From the NCBI GenBank assembly GCA_023415935.1, contig JAEZIX010000064.1, positions 1 through 15,006 on the forward strand: DNA of 15,006 nt. The letters are read 5' to 3'. Below the pieces are notes generated by a model. That model saw only the letters and a program-made list of their open reading frames with translations. It was not told the origin of the DNA and did no database searches. Positions 7,384-13,127 of the stretch are shown here, piece after piece. A program made the position numbers and the translations under genes. How positions within the stretch are numbered: position 1 is the stretch's first letter; the number at the start of each line of letters is the position of its first letter. Source of the DNA: Cyanobacteria bacterium OH_CDB_20 (GTDB lineage Bacteria > Cyanobacteriota > Vampirovibrionia > Gastranaerophilales > Gastranaerophilaceae).

Positions 7384-8079
7384 CTATAATCCGTATTTTG
7401 CTTCAACTCTTCTTAAAAATTCACTGAATTCACCATTTTTAAGTACGTAATAGGTTGAGTCATCGCCTCTTTTTTCTTTAGTCCCAAATTTGATGTGGTC
7501 ATAAAATTTGTCTTCTTCAGAACGAAGATATACATAATCAAGCTCTTTTTCCTGTGCAAGTTTTACCAGTCCGTACAAGCATAGTTCACCACTGCCTTTA
7601 ATATTTTTAAATCTTGAAGATTGAACATTTCGCATTGATTGTAAATAATTGATTTCCATATTTCGAACAAAAGACCTTGGTGAATCCCATATGTCCACTT
7701 GCGCCATCGCAATAATCCTGTCTTTTAAAGGAAGCTCTCTTTCTTCTGTTTCAATGATAAAATTGTGCGTCATGCTTGGGGGGTGCCCTGCAAAATCTTC
7801 GCAGATAAATATGCCGCAAACATCTTTTTTCCCAAGGTTGAATCTCATTTTAAGCATATCTTTGTAATCATCAATATTTTGGCGGTCTAATTTTGAGAAT
7901 CTAACAGGTACCTTTGTTCTTCTTCCGTCCGGTTCTTCTTTTATTGCATTCAACTCGTATATGGATATTCTTGAAAAAGATGGTTTGTAAGGGTTTGCAC
8001 TTTTAAGAGGTAAATTTTCTCTTGCATTTACCTTTGTTCTTAAATTCGTATATGGGGAGACTATGGGGTTTATTCTCAT
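7384..8079 (-). CDS. GNAT-like acetyltransferase paralogue, first gene of the pair
   Basis: 231 residues, clearly homologous along its length to the next gene on this strand. Shared blocks are MRINP (MKVNP in the partner), YKPSFSRISIYELNAIKE (YNPSFSSISLYGINAIKE), LPLKDRIIAMAQ, and the strong GELCLYGLVKLAQE to FYDHIKFGT segment that carries the GNAT-like features. The start at 8079 is chosen because it lines up with the partner's first residue; an in-frame TTG 36 nt upstream also exists. Neither has an SD, so this message may be leaderless or weakly translated. It is divergent from the histidine kinase gene, sharing 91 nt of intergenic DNA. Likely a tandem duplication; the middle parts (about 65-95) have diverged most, suggesting different substrates. 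Confidence 0.72.
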   Translation of the reverse strand: MRINPIVSPYTNLRTKVNARENLPLKSANPYKPSFSRISIYELNAIKEEPDGRRTKVPVRFSKLDRQNIDDYKDMLKMRFNLGKKDVCGIFICEDFAGHPPSMTHNFIIETEERELPLKDRIIAMAQVDIWDSPRSFVRNMEINYLQSMRNVQSSRFKNIKGSGELCLYGLVKLAQEKELDYVYLRSEEDKFYDHIKFGTKEKRGDDSTYYVLKNGEFSEFLRRVEAKYGL

Positions 8080-8135
8080 ATAAGAGTTAAAAACTATGAA
8101 AACTTTTTTTGCCAATTGGTTTTTAGCTTAATAAT

Positions 8136-8164
8136 TTGCTATCTTGGGCTATAATTCTTATAAT
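8136..8164 (+). promoter_or_regulatory. histidine kinase promoter predicting a leaderless transcript
   Basis: TTGCTA (8136-8141), a 17-bp spacer and a perfect TATAAT (8159-8164). The predicted start is 8171, exactly the A of the kinase ATG, and there is no SD. A second TATAAT at 8150-8155 would give a leader of only about 9 nt. Confidence 0.55.
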
Positions 8165-8170
8165 TTTATT

Positions 8171-9436
8171 ATGGGCGAATATAAATTTAAAACTGCATTA
8201 AAACAAATTACAAATCTTTTAAACTCTCCAGTTGAATACGAGGATGGTTTTCAAGAGATTTTGAAGTCTATAAAAACAATTATAGACTTTGATTATGCTG
8301 CCTTGTATTACATTAATTCAAACAGGATAAATCTTAAATCATCTTTAAACTTTATGGAGCAGGATCTTTATATTGGAGAGAGGATGTTTTTTGATGTTTC
8401 TGATAAATTTTGCTCTGAGATATACGACAAGAAATCTCTAACCTTTACAAATAAATCTCCTTTTGCAAAAGAGATTGAATTAGCTAAAAAACCAGCTGAT
8501 TTTATCATTGCAAAACTTATGATTAGAGATACTGCGTTTGGGTTTATTATACTTGCTAATTTTGGGGCTAAAAAGTTTTCTAAAGATGATTTAGAACTTC
8601 TTGAAGCTTTTTGTTCTGTTGCATCTTATTCTATAAAAGATTCTGAACTTTCAAGTGTTTTTAAACTTCAGCTGAGAGCTTTGCAAGAAGGTATTATTGA
8701 AAAAACTCAGGCATATAAGACAATTGAAGAACAAAATAAAAAAATCCTTGAAGCAGATAAGATAAAAAATGATTTCCTTGCAAATATTTCTCACGAGCTA
8801 AGAACACCTTTGAACGCAATAATTGGTTTTTCTGATGTTTTAGGGTCTGAGATATTTGGCGCACTCAACGATAAACAAAAAGAATACATCACAGACATAA
8901 ATTCTTCAGGGGTTCATCTTCTCGGTATGATTAATGAGATTTTGGAGTTATCAAGGATTGAGTCAAAAGCCTTGACCTTAAATAAGAAAAACTTTTGCGT
9001 AAAAGACGCGGTTGGAGAAGTTGTTAATATGATTTCTTCTCTTTCTCATAAAAAACAATTGAAAATAACAATAAAAATTGATGAAAAACTTGTTATATCG
9101 GCAGATTATCAAAAATTTCAGCAGATTTTGTTTAACCTTGTAAGTAATGCGATTAAATTCTCTCATATAAAAGACGAAATCATTATTACTGTTGAGAAAA
9201 AGGCAAAAATGGTAGTTTTAAAAGTCAAAGATAATGGTGTTGGAATCGACAAAAAATATCAAGGCAAAATATTCGGCAAGTTTGTTCAGCTAAATAATAT
9301 CTATACAAAAAATGAAAGCTCAACAGGGCTGGGGCTTACAATAACAAAAGAACTTGTAGAGCTCCACGGTGGTAAAATTTATATAGAAAGCGCACTAAAA
9401 AAAGGCAGCACGTTTATAGTCGAACTGCCTTTGTAA
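8171..9436 (+). CDS. orphan cytosolic GAF-domain sensor histidine kinase
   Basis: 421 residues with no membrane segment. An N-terminal GAF-like sensor domain (about 10-160; pattern IIDFDYAALYYI to FGFIILANFGAKKFSKDDLELLEAF) leads through a helical coiled segment (165-200) to the HisKA dimerisation helix. There NISHELRTPLNAIIGFSDV carries the phosphorylated His208. The ATP-binding domain follows, with an N-box (NLVSNAIKFS, N322 and N326), G1 (DNGVGID, 354-360), an F-box-like FGKFVQL and G2 (TGLGL, 385-389). It ends cleanly at VELPL. All catalytic boxes are intact. No response regulator lies next to it on either side, so the partner must be encoded elsewhere. The ATG at 8171 is chosen over an upstream TTG because the promoter ends there. 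Confidence 0.93.
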   Translation: MGEYKFKTALKQITNLLNSPVEYEDGFQEILKSIKTIIDFDYAALYYINSNRINLKSSLNFMEQDLYIGERMFFDVSDKFCSEIYDKKSLTFTNKSPFAKEIELAKKPADFIIAKLMIRDTAFGFIILANFGAKKFSKDDLELLEAFCSVASYSIKDSELSSVFKLQLRALQEGIIEKTQAYKTIEEQNKKILEADKIKNDFLANISHELRTPLNAIIGFSDVLGSEIFGALNDKQKEYITDINSSGVHLLGMINEILELSRIESKALTLNKKNFCVKDAVGEVVNMISSLSHKKQLKITIKIDEKLVISADYQKFQQILFNLVSNAIKFSHIKDEIIITVEKKAKMVVLKVKDNGVGIDKKYQGKIFGKFVQLNNIYTKNESSTGLGLTITKELVELHGGKIYIESALKKGSTFIVELPL

Positions 9437-9438
9437 AA

Positions 9439-9453
9439 GCTTTATACTAAAGC
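9439..9453. terminator. possible weak hairpin between convergent genes
   Basis: GCTTTA (9439-9444) pairs with TAAAGC (9448-9453) around a 3-nt loop. On the minus strand it is followed by TTTTA, so it could end the transcript of the 45-residue gene. The stem is only 6 bp with little GC, hence low confidence. Confidence 0.3.
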
Positions 9454-9493
9454 CTCATGTCTCTTTTTGCCCTGTGTAGAAACACAAAATGCT

Positions 9494-9631
9494 TTAAGCT
9501 ACTGAAACGATTTTATCCGTTTCTTCAATTTTTTCTAAAACAACTTCCACATATTCTTTGAAAGATTCTAAAAATAGTTTAATCTCAGATTTAAAACTGT
9601 AAGCACTAGGCCAAGCTGTGTAATATTGCAT
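9494..9631 (-). CDS. 45-residue small protein
   Basis: A short frame from ATG at 9631 to TAA at 9494, supported by an excellent SD (AGGAG, 7 nt upstream) and codon use like its neighbours. The peptide opens MQYYTAWPSAYSFKSEIKLF and continues as a probable amphipathic helix rich in acidic residues and Val/Phe (about 16-38). It has no signal peptide, cysteine or membrane span. It includes SFKS (residues 12-15), similar to the motif in the gene at 675, though in so short a peptide this may be chance. It lies 105 nt downstream of the TPR gene on the same strand with no terminator between, so it may share that transcript. Not recognised. Confidence 0.55.
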   Translation of the reverse strand: MQYYTAWPSAYSFKSEIKLFLESFKEYVEVVLEKIEETDKIVSVA

Positions 9632-9736
9632 AAAACTTCTCCTGTTCCATTCATACCCTTGTGAATTTATTATCGGCTTTTGGGTTAATGAACTTTATGT
9701 TTATGCTCTCAAGTTTTAAGATTTGTTACATTGAAT

Positions 9737-11197
9737 TTAAGATATTGAGATAAGCTCTTTGCCTATTGAATTTGTGAGGTTGCTATCGTTTAAATCTTGT
9801 CCTTTTATGTATGCTTTTTCTAACAGAGTTCTGGCTTTTGAGGTTTCGCCAAGTTTTAGCATTATACCTGCGGCGCTTCTGTAGTTTTTGACTATGCTTT
9901 CTGTTGAATCTGTCTGAGTGTAATATCTGGTTGATTCTCTGTAATAGTTTAGAGCTGCTGCATTCTCATCGAGTCTTTCGCTCATGTTTGCGGATCTTCC
10001 GAATGTTGCAGCAATAACTTTTGGATTTTGGGTTGATTCAGCTATTCCATTTGCAAGATCTAGGAATTGGAAGGTGTTTTCTTTGTCATATTTTTCGCAG
10101 TACATATCGGCTAAATTGGTTAATGCCTTTGTTTGGGCATTAAGGTTATCTGCTTCGCCGGCAAAGGATATTGCAGCAAAATAATGGTCAACCGCAGGTT
10201 CAAAGGCAATCGCATCATCATAAATTTTTCCCATTGATATAAAAGAGCGAGCCTTTAAATTGCTGTCTTGAGAGTTTGCAATTGCATTTTGATAGCTTTC
10301 AAGAGCTTCGGGAAGGTAATCATTTCGGTCATAAATCTGCCCGAGTTCGTAGTATGCTATTGATTGGGCTTGGGTATCGCCTTTTCCTTCTGCGTATTCT
10401 ATTGCTTGAGCAAATGCGGATTCGGCTTTTTCATCTTGACCTATCGCAGCATATTTTTTGCCCTGAAGGAACATCCTCCTGAGTTCTTTGTCTTGGGGGA
10501 TATATACGCCAGAGTTTGCTGCTGCTTGTGCTTGTTCTTCTGTTTGACCTTGTGACTGTTCTTCGGCTGTTGCTGTTTGTTCTAGTGGGGTAGTTGTTTC
10601 TTCTGTTTGTAGGGGAGCTGCTGCTCCTGTTTCTTGGGATTTTTTTTGAGGAATTTGCACCTGAAAATCAGGATTCAATGCGTTTGAATCTGCTTTGAAG
10701 TCAATTTTTTGCAAGAACAAAGCATCAATCCAGTTTTCAACAACGTTTGAATCCTTGTTTAAGGTTTTTGTTATATATGTATCGAGGACTTTTGAGGCAT
10801 TTTTAAGATTTGATCTAATAATTTGTTTGTTAGGTTCATCTTTTTGGGCTTGAGTTTCAATAAGACTAAGATACCCTAAAACTTCTTCTGCAACGTCATC
10901 CGGGGCTCCTATTGCAGTAGTTGTGTTTTTAAAATCTGTAATTATTTGTGAGATATTAACGGTTGATTTTGTATAGTCTATTGCAACCTGTTGACCATTA
11001 GGGAATTGGTTTTGCTGGTAATTTTTAAAGCTGTTCTGGCTTGAGGTGTTTTCTTCTGTTGAGGATTGTGTTCTTCTGAATTCATCAGACTGCGCAGATG
11101 ATTGAGATTTTTCATCATCCGCTTTTCTTTTTACTATTTGTCTTTGAAGTCCGGTATAGGTTCCTACATATCCCGGATAAATAGTATTGTTGTACAA
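9737..11197 (-). CDS. cytosolic TPR-repeat protein with Gln/Glu-rich segments
   Basis: 486 residues starting at TTG, with GAGGA 6 nt upstream and a -10 site (11219-11224) placed just before. There is no signal peptide. Residues 28-72 are polar and Ser/Gln-rich. A mostly helical stretch (75-170) comes next, then a low-complexity Gln/Glu/Thr/Ala segment (185-230). The rest (about 235-480) is a helical array repeating about every 40 residues, starting with LQGKKYAAIGQDEKAESAFAQAIEYAE and AYYELGQIYDRNDYLPEALESYQNAI. About six units are visible. A 40-residue period is longer than the classic 34 and recalls the LGN/GPSM-type TPR arrangement. TPRs bind peptide partners; the partner is unknown. The next gene upstream is divergent. 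Confidence 0.85.
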   Translation of the reverse strand: MYNNTIYPGYVGTYTGLQRQIVKRKADDEKSQSSAQSDEFRRTQSSTEENTSSQNSFKNYQQNQFPNGQQVAIDYTKSTVNISQIITDFKNTTTAIGAPDDVAEEVLGYLSLIETQAQKDEPNKQIIRSNLKNASKVLDTYITKTLNKDSNVVENWIDALFLQKIDFKADSNALNPDFQVQIPQKKSQETGAAAPLQTEETTTPLEQTATAEEQSQGQTEEQAQAAANSGVYIPQDKELRRMFLQGKKYAAIGQDEKAESAFAQAIEYAEGKGDTQAQSIAYYELGQIYDRNDYLPEALESYQNAIANSQDSNLKARSFISMGKIYDDAIAFEPAVDHYFAAISFAGEADNLNAQTKALTNLADMYCEKYDKENTFQFLDLANGIAESTQNPKVIAATFGRSANMSERLDENAAALNYYRESTRYYTQTDSTESIVKNYRSAAGIMLKLGETSKARTLLEKAYIKGQDLNDSNLTNSIGKELISIS

Positions 11198-11218
11198 CTT
11201 TTGTCCTCACAAACAGTT

Positions 11219-11224
11219 TTTATA
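11219..11224 (-). promoter_or_regulatory. -10 box of the TPR gene
   Basis: Minus-strand TATAAA. The predicted start near 11212 leaves about 15 nt, enough for the GAGGA SD before the TTG start. No clear -35 is seen. Confidence 0.4.
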
Positions 11225-11419
11225 CTATCCCACCTGCTATTTAATGATATTTTTCCTCATTTCAAACAGGTACAATTTCCCCTGATTTTATTCTATCAAA
11301 ATTTGTATCCTAACGCTCTCAAAACCACTAAAATTCAACTATTTAGAGGAGTGTAGTTTTTTGATTCGCAAATTTCTTTGTTAAGAAATGTGAATACAAA
11401 TATCACAGAACAAGCAATA

Positions 11420-11447
11420 TATAATAGTATATATACTTTATATATAC
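11420..11447 (+). promoter_or_regulatory. promoter with palindromic operator for the 55-residue gene
   Basis: A perfect -10 TATAAT (11420-11425) is followed at once by the 12-bp perfect palindrome AGTATATATACT (11426-11437). TATATATAC then occurs twice, at 11428-11436 and 11439-11447, 11 bp apart (one helical turn). The start point falls inside the palindrome, the position expected for a repressor site. The -35 region has no good match. The remaining upstream DNA back to 11225 holds only an AT-rich 7-bp hairpin (11372-11389). Confidence 0.45.
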
Positions 11448-11477
11448 AAGAGAGATGATAAAATTAGAGGTAAAAAT

Positions 11478-11645
11478 ATGAATAATGAAATGACAGAGTT
11501 AGAAATTGCTCAATATGAAATGTTTAGAAAAATGATGGGTCAACAACCGGTCCAACATCTTGAAGGTTCAATTTTCGACGATGTTGATTTTAGCCACGTA
11601 GATTCAATGTTTGCAAGACAAAAAGGTTTGAAATTAATGGCTTAA
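11478..11645 (+). CDS. 55-residue small protein
   Basis: ATG at 11478 with AGAGG 7 nt upstream; stop at 11643-11645. The peptide is Met-rich and acidic. It starts MNNEMTELEIAQYEMFRKMM, predicted helical; then comes GQQPVQHLEG, then SIFDDVDFSHVDSMFARQKG and a short LKLMA end. It has no signal peptide, cysteine or membrane span. The transcript unit is complete: its own promoter with a palindromic operator just upstream and a perfect 17-bp terminator just downstream. That makes a real, separately controlled and perhaps abundant product likely. I do not recognise the family. It could be a regulator or an adaptor of a larger protein. Confidence 0.65.
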   Translation: MNNEMTELEIAQYEMFRKMMGQQPVQHLEGSIFDDVDFSHVDSMFARQKGLKLMA

Positions 11646-11665
11646 AGCCTTTTTATATAGATTTT

Positions 11666-11701
11666 AAAAGCAGGTAACTAAATTTTTAGTTACCTGCTTT
11701 T
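11666..11701. terminator. strong intrinsic terminator, 17-bp perfect stem
   Basis: AAAAGCAGGTAACTAAA (11666-11682) pairs perfectly with 11685-11701, which ends in CTTTT. With A-tract and T-tract on either side it works on both strands. It insulates the 55-residue gene from the zinc-ribbon gene 32 nt further on. Confidence 0.9.
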
Positions 11702-11733
11702 GACTTTTTGCTCTTAATAATTAAACAGAAAAT

Positions 11734-12111
11734 ATGATTTTTGAATTTTTAAATTTTACTAAAGAATGCAGGCATGATAGTGTAACACCTGATAAAGAAG
11801 GCGGTTATTGTCAAGAGTGCGGCGAGTATGTTCAGAATAAATGGTACCTTGTCAGATGTTCCTGCTGCAACGTCAAGAGAATTGGTTATACAAACTTCAA
11901 CAATGAGGTGAAACCCAAAGGGAAATTTTGCCACAATTGCGGCTCAAAGGATTTTCATATAGAAGAACTTGATACTATCAATTTTATAGATATAAATTTT
12001 GCTGTGCTCAAGAAAGAAATCATTAACTCCGGTATTCAAGATGCCAGGAGTCAGATTTGGATTAATGAAAAAGAAAATGAGCCGCAAAAACTAATAGGGC
12101 AGTCTTTATAA
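11734..12111 (+). CDS. double zinc-ribbon protein
   Basis: 125 residues. Two metal-binding knuckle sets are visible. The first uses C12/H14 with CQEC (C26, C29). The second uses the CSCC cluster (C42, C44, C45) with CHNC (C66, C69) followed by GS, a classic zinc-ribbon closing turn. A helical tail (about 85-125) lacks cysteines. Zinc ribbons of this type occur in nucleic-acid-binding and adaptor proteins, and no more precise role can be given. The ATG at 11734 has no SD, and no other Met lies in the frame. TTGACT (11700-11705) is a good -35 but the matching -10 is poor, so a leaderless message is possible but unproven. The gene's 3' end forms one arm of the terminator at 12093-12124. Confidence 0.72.
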   Translation: MIFEFLNFTKECRHDSVTPDKEGGYCQECGEYVQNKWYLVRCSCCNVKRIGYTNFNNEVKPKGKFCHNCGSKDFHIEELDTINFIDINFAVLKKEIINSGIQDARSQIWINEKENEPQKLIGQSL

Positions 12112-12124
12112 AAACTGCCCTATT
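12093..12124. terminator. bidirectional terminator overlapping the zinc-ribbon stop codon
   Basis: AATAGGGCAGT (12093-12103) pairs with ACTGCCCTATT (12114-12124). The first arm and the loop cover the last codons and stop of the zinc-ribbon gene. The hairpin separates two convergent genes, leaving only 23 nt between their stops. Confidence 0.8.
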
Positions 12125-12134
12125 AAATTATTTC

Positions 12135-12863
12135 TTATAGATCTTCTATATCTCTATCTTCAAATCCTGGGGATCTTGTAGGAAGTGTTCTATATCCTAC
12201 GTTTGAAAAGACTGCTTTTTTAAGATATTTGTTTGTGTAGTTGCCTTTTTCAAATAGTTGCCTTAGCATATTCTCTCTTGTTACAAGGGGAGAAGCGTGA
12301 TCTTGAAGAGAAGGATTTTTGTCTGTTAACTGCGTCCAAACGGCAGCTTCCATTGTCCAAGCATATGTTTCTTCGTTTAGAGAATCAAGTTCATCCTGAT
12401 GAAGAGCTTCGTGCGAAAGTAATGCAGCAATAGCTTCTGGAGGTGCAGTACTGTGCTTTTGGTTTAAATAGATATATAATCTGTTTGATTTTTTCCAGCC
12501 AAGAGCGTCAAAACTTGAGTATTTTGGGTTTATCTCAGCAAGATTTTTAAACTCAATTCTGATAGGTTTATTGAGAATATTGTTTCCCATAATCGCATTA
12601 CGAGAATAGTTGCCCAAAGTACCTTTCATAACTTCAAGAGCTTGCATAATATTTTCTTCTTTAGTTATGTCTTTGTAATTCTTCTTTAAAAATTCCAAAT
12701 TTGAAGATGATACATTTGCATCTCTTGAAAATATATCTTCTTGCGGAGGCGGTTTCTTATCTACGTCCGGAAGAAACATATTGTCTTCAATCGCGAATGT
12801 CGAATTTAAAGATAATGTTATTGCTACCGGCAAAACTAATAATTTAATTGATTTTAACTGCAT
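12135..12863 (-). CDS. exported HExxH putative zinc metalloprotein
   Basis: 242 residues. A Sec signal peptide (basic start, hydrophobic LLVLPVAITLSL, cleavage after STFA near residue 24) sends it to the periplasm or beyond. A proline-rich linker follows (PDVDKKPPPQE, about 33-43). The catalytic-looking site is ALLSHEALHQDELDSLNEETYAW, with HEALH (H151, E152, H155) and Glu164 or Glu165 about ten residues after the second His as the likely third ligand, a gluzincin-like arrangement. The final 60 residues are polar and lack recognisable domains. The ATG at 12863 follows GAAGAAGAG; a TTG two codons earlier is poorly placed for it. A -10 TATAAT lies at 12888-12893. Peptidase activity is inferred from the motif alone. 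Divergent from minC. Confidence 0.72.
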   Translation of the reverse strand: MQLKSIKLLVLPVAITLSLNSTFAIEDNMFLPDVDKKPPPQEDIFSRDANVSSSNLEFLKKNYKDITKEENIMQALEVMKGTLGNYSRNAIMGNNILNKPIRIEFKNLAEINPKYSSFDALGWKKSNRLYIYLNQKHSTAPPEAIAALLSHEALHQDELDSLNEETYAWTMEAAVWTQLTDKNPSLQDHASPLVTRENMLRQLFEKGNYTNKYLKKAVFSNVGYRTLPTRSPGFEDRDIEDL

Positions 12864-12887
12864 ACCCAACTCTTCTTCTGTGACCTC

Positions 12888-12893
12888 ATTATA
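12888..12893 (-). promoter_or_regulatory. -10 box of the exported HExxH gene
   Basis: Minus-strand TATAAT. The predicted start near 12881 gives a leader of about 18 nt containing the GAAGAAGAG SD. No good -35 is present. Confidence 0.45.
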
Positions 12894-12991
12894 TTATTAC
12901 TTATTATTTTTTAGCCGACAAACATTAAACGGTTGAATAATAAAAAAGAATTGCAAAAGACTTGTTATTACAGGGCTTAATTTTACGTTAC

Positions 12992-13010
12992 AATTGTTTG
13001 ATAAACAATT
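12992..13010. promoter_or_regulatory. inverted repeat, possible operator upstream of minC
   Basis: AATTGTTT and AAACAATT form a perfect 8-bp inverted repeat with a 3-bp centre. It lies about 19 bp upstream of the TATAAT at 13029, where the -35 would be, in a divergent intergenic region. Not followed by a T-tract, so a protein-binding site is more likely than a terminator. Confidence 0.4.
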
Positions 13011-13028
13011 TGAAACAAATAATTGTAT

Positions 13029-13034
13029 TATAAT
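13029..13034 (+). promoter_or_regulatory. -10 box of the minC-minD operon
   Basis: Perfect TATAAT without a recognisable -35, suggesting dependence on an activator at the adjacent inverted repeat. A second TATAAT at 13056-13061 is an alternative. Use of the first gives a leader of about 83 nt. Confidence 0.45.
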
Positions 13035-13061
13035 CTGGTTTAATATATTCTTTTTTATAAT

Positions 13062-13093
13062 ACTTTTAAGAAGAAAAATGTTGTCTTAAAAGT
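13062..13093 (+). promoter_or_regulatory. hairpin in the minC leader
   Basis: ACTTTTAAGA (13062-13071) pairs perfectly with TCTTAAAAGT (13084-13093) around a 12-nt loop (AGAAAAATGTTG). It is AT-rich and ends two bases before a small leader frame. It could control access to that frame or be a second operator. Confidence 0.4.
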
Positions 13094-13094
13094 C

Positions 13095-13127
13095 ATGAGA
13101 TACCAATTAGCGGGAATGGATATATGA
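13095..13127 (+). CDS. possible 10-codon leader peptide coupled to minC by an ATGA overlap
   Basis: A frame ATG-AGA to TGA encodes MRYQLAGMDI. Its stop overlaps the minC start in ATGA (13124-13127), the classic arrangement for translational coupling. minC itself has only a weak SD, which would make coupling useful. The leader frame's own SD is also weak, and a frame this short can arise by chance. Confidence 0.3.
   Translation: MRYQLAGMDI

Noticed and set aside
9984..10555. Several open frames antisense to the TPR gene
   Set aside because: Arise from the biased codons of the repeat gene; no SD and no domain.
11372..11389. AT-rich hairpin ATTTCTT/AAGAAAT
   Set aside because: Seven-bp AT stem with no T-tract downstream on either strand; too weak to call a terminator or operator.
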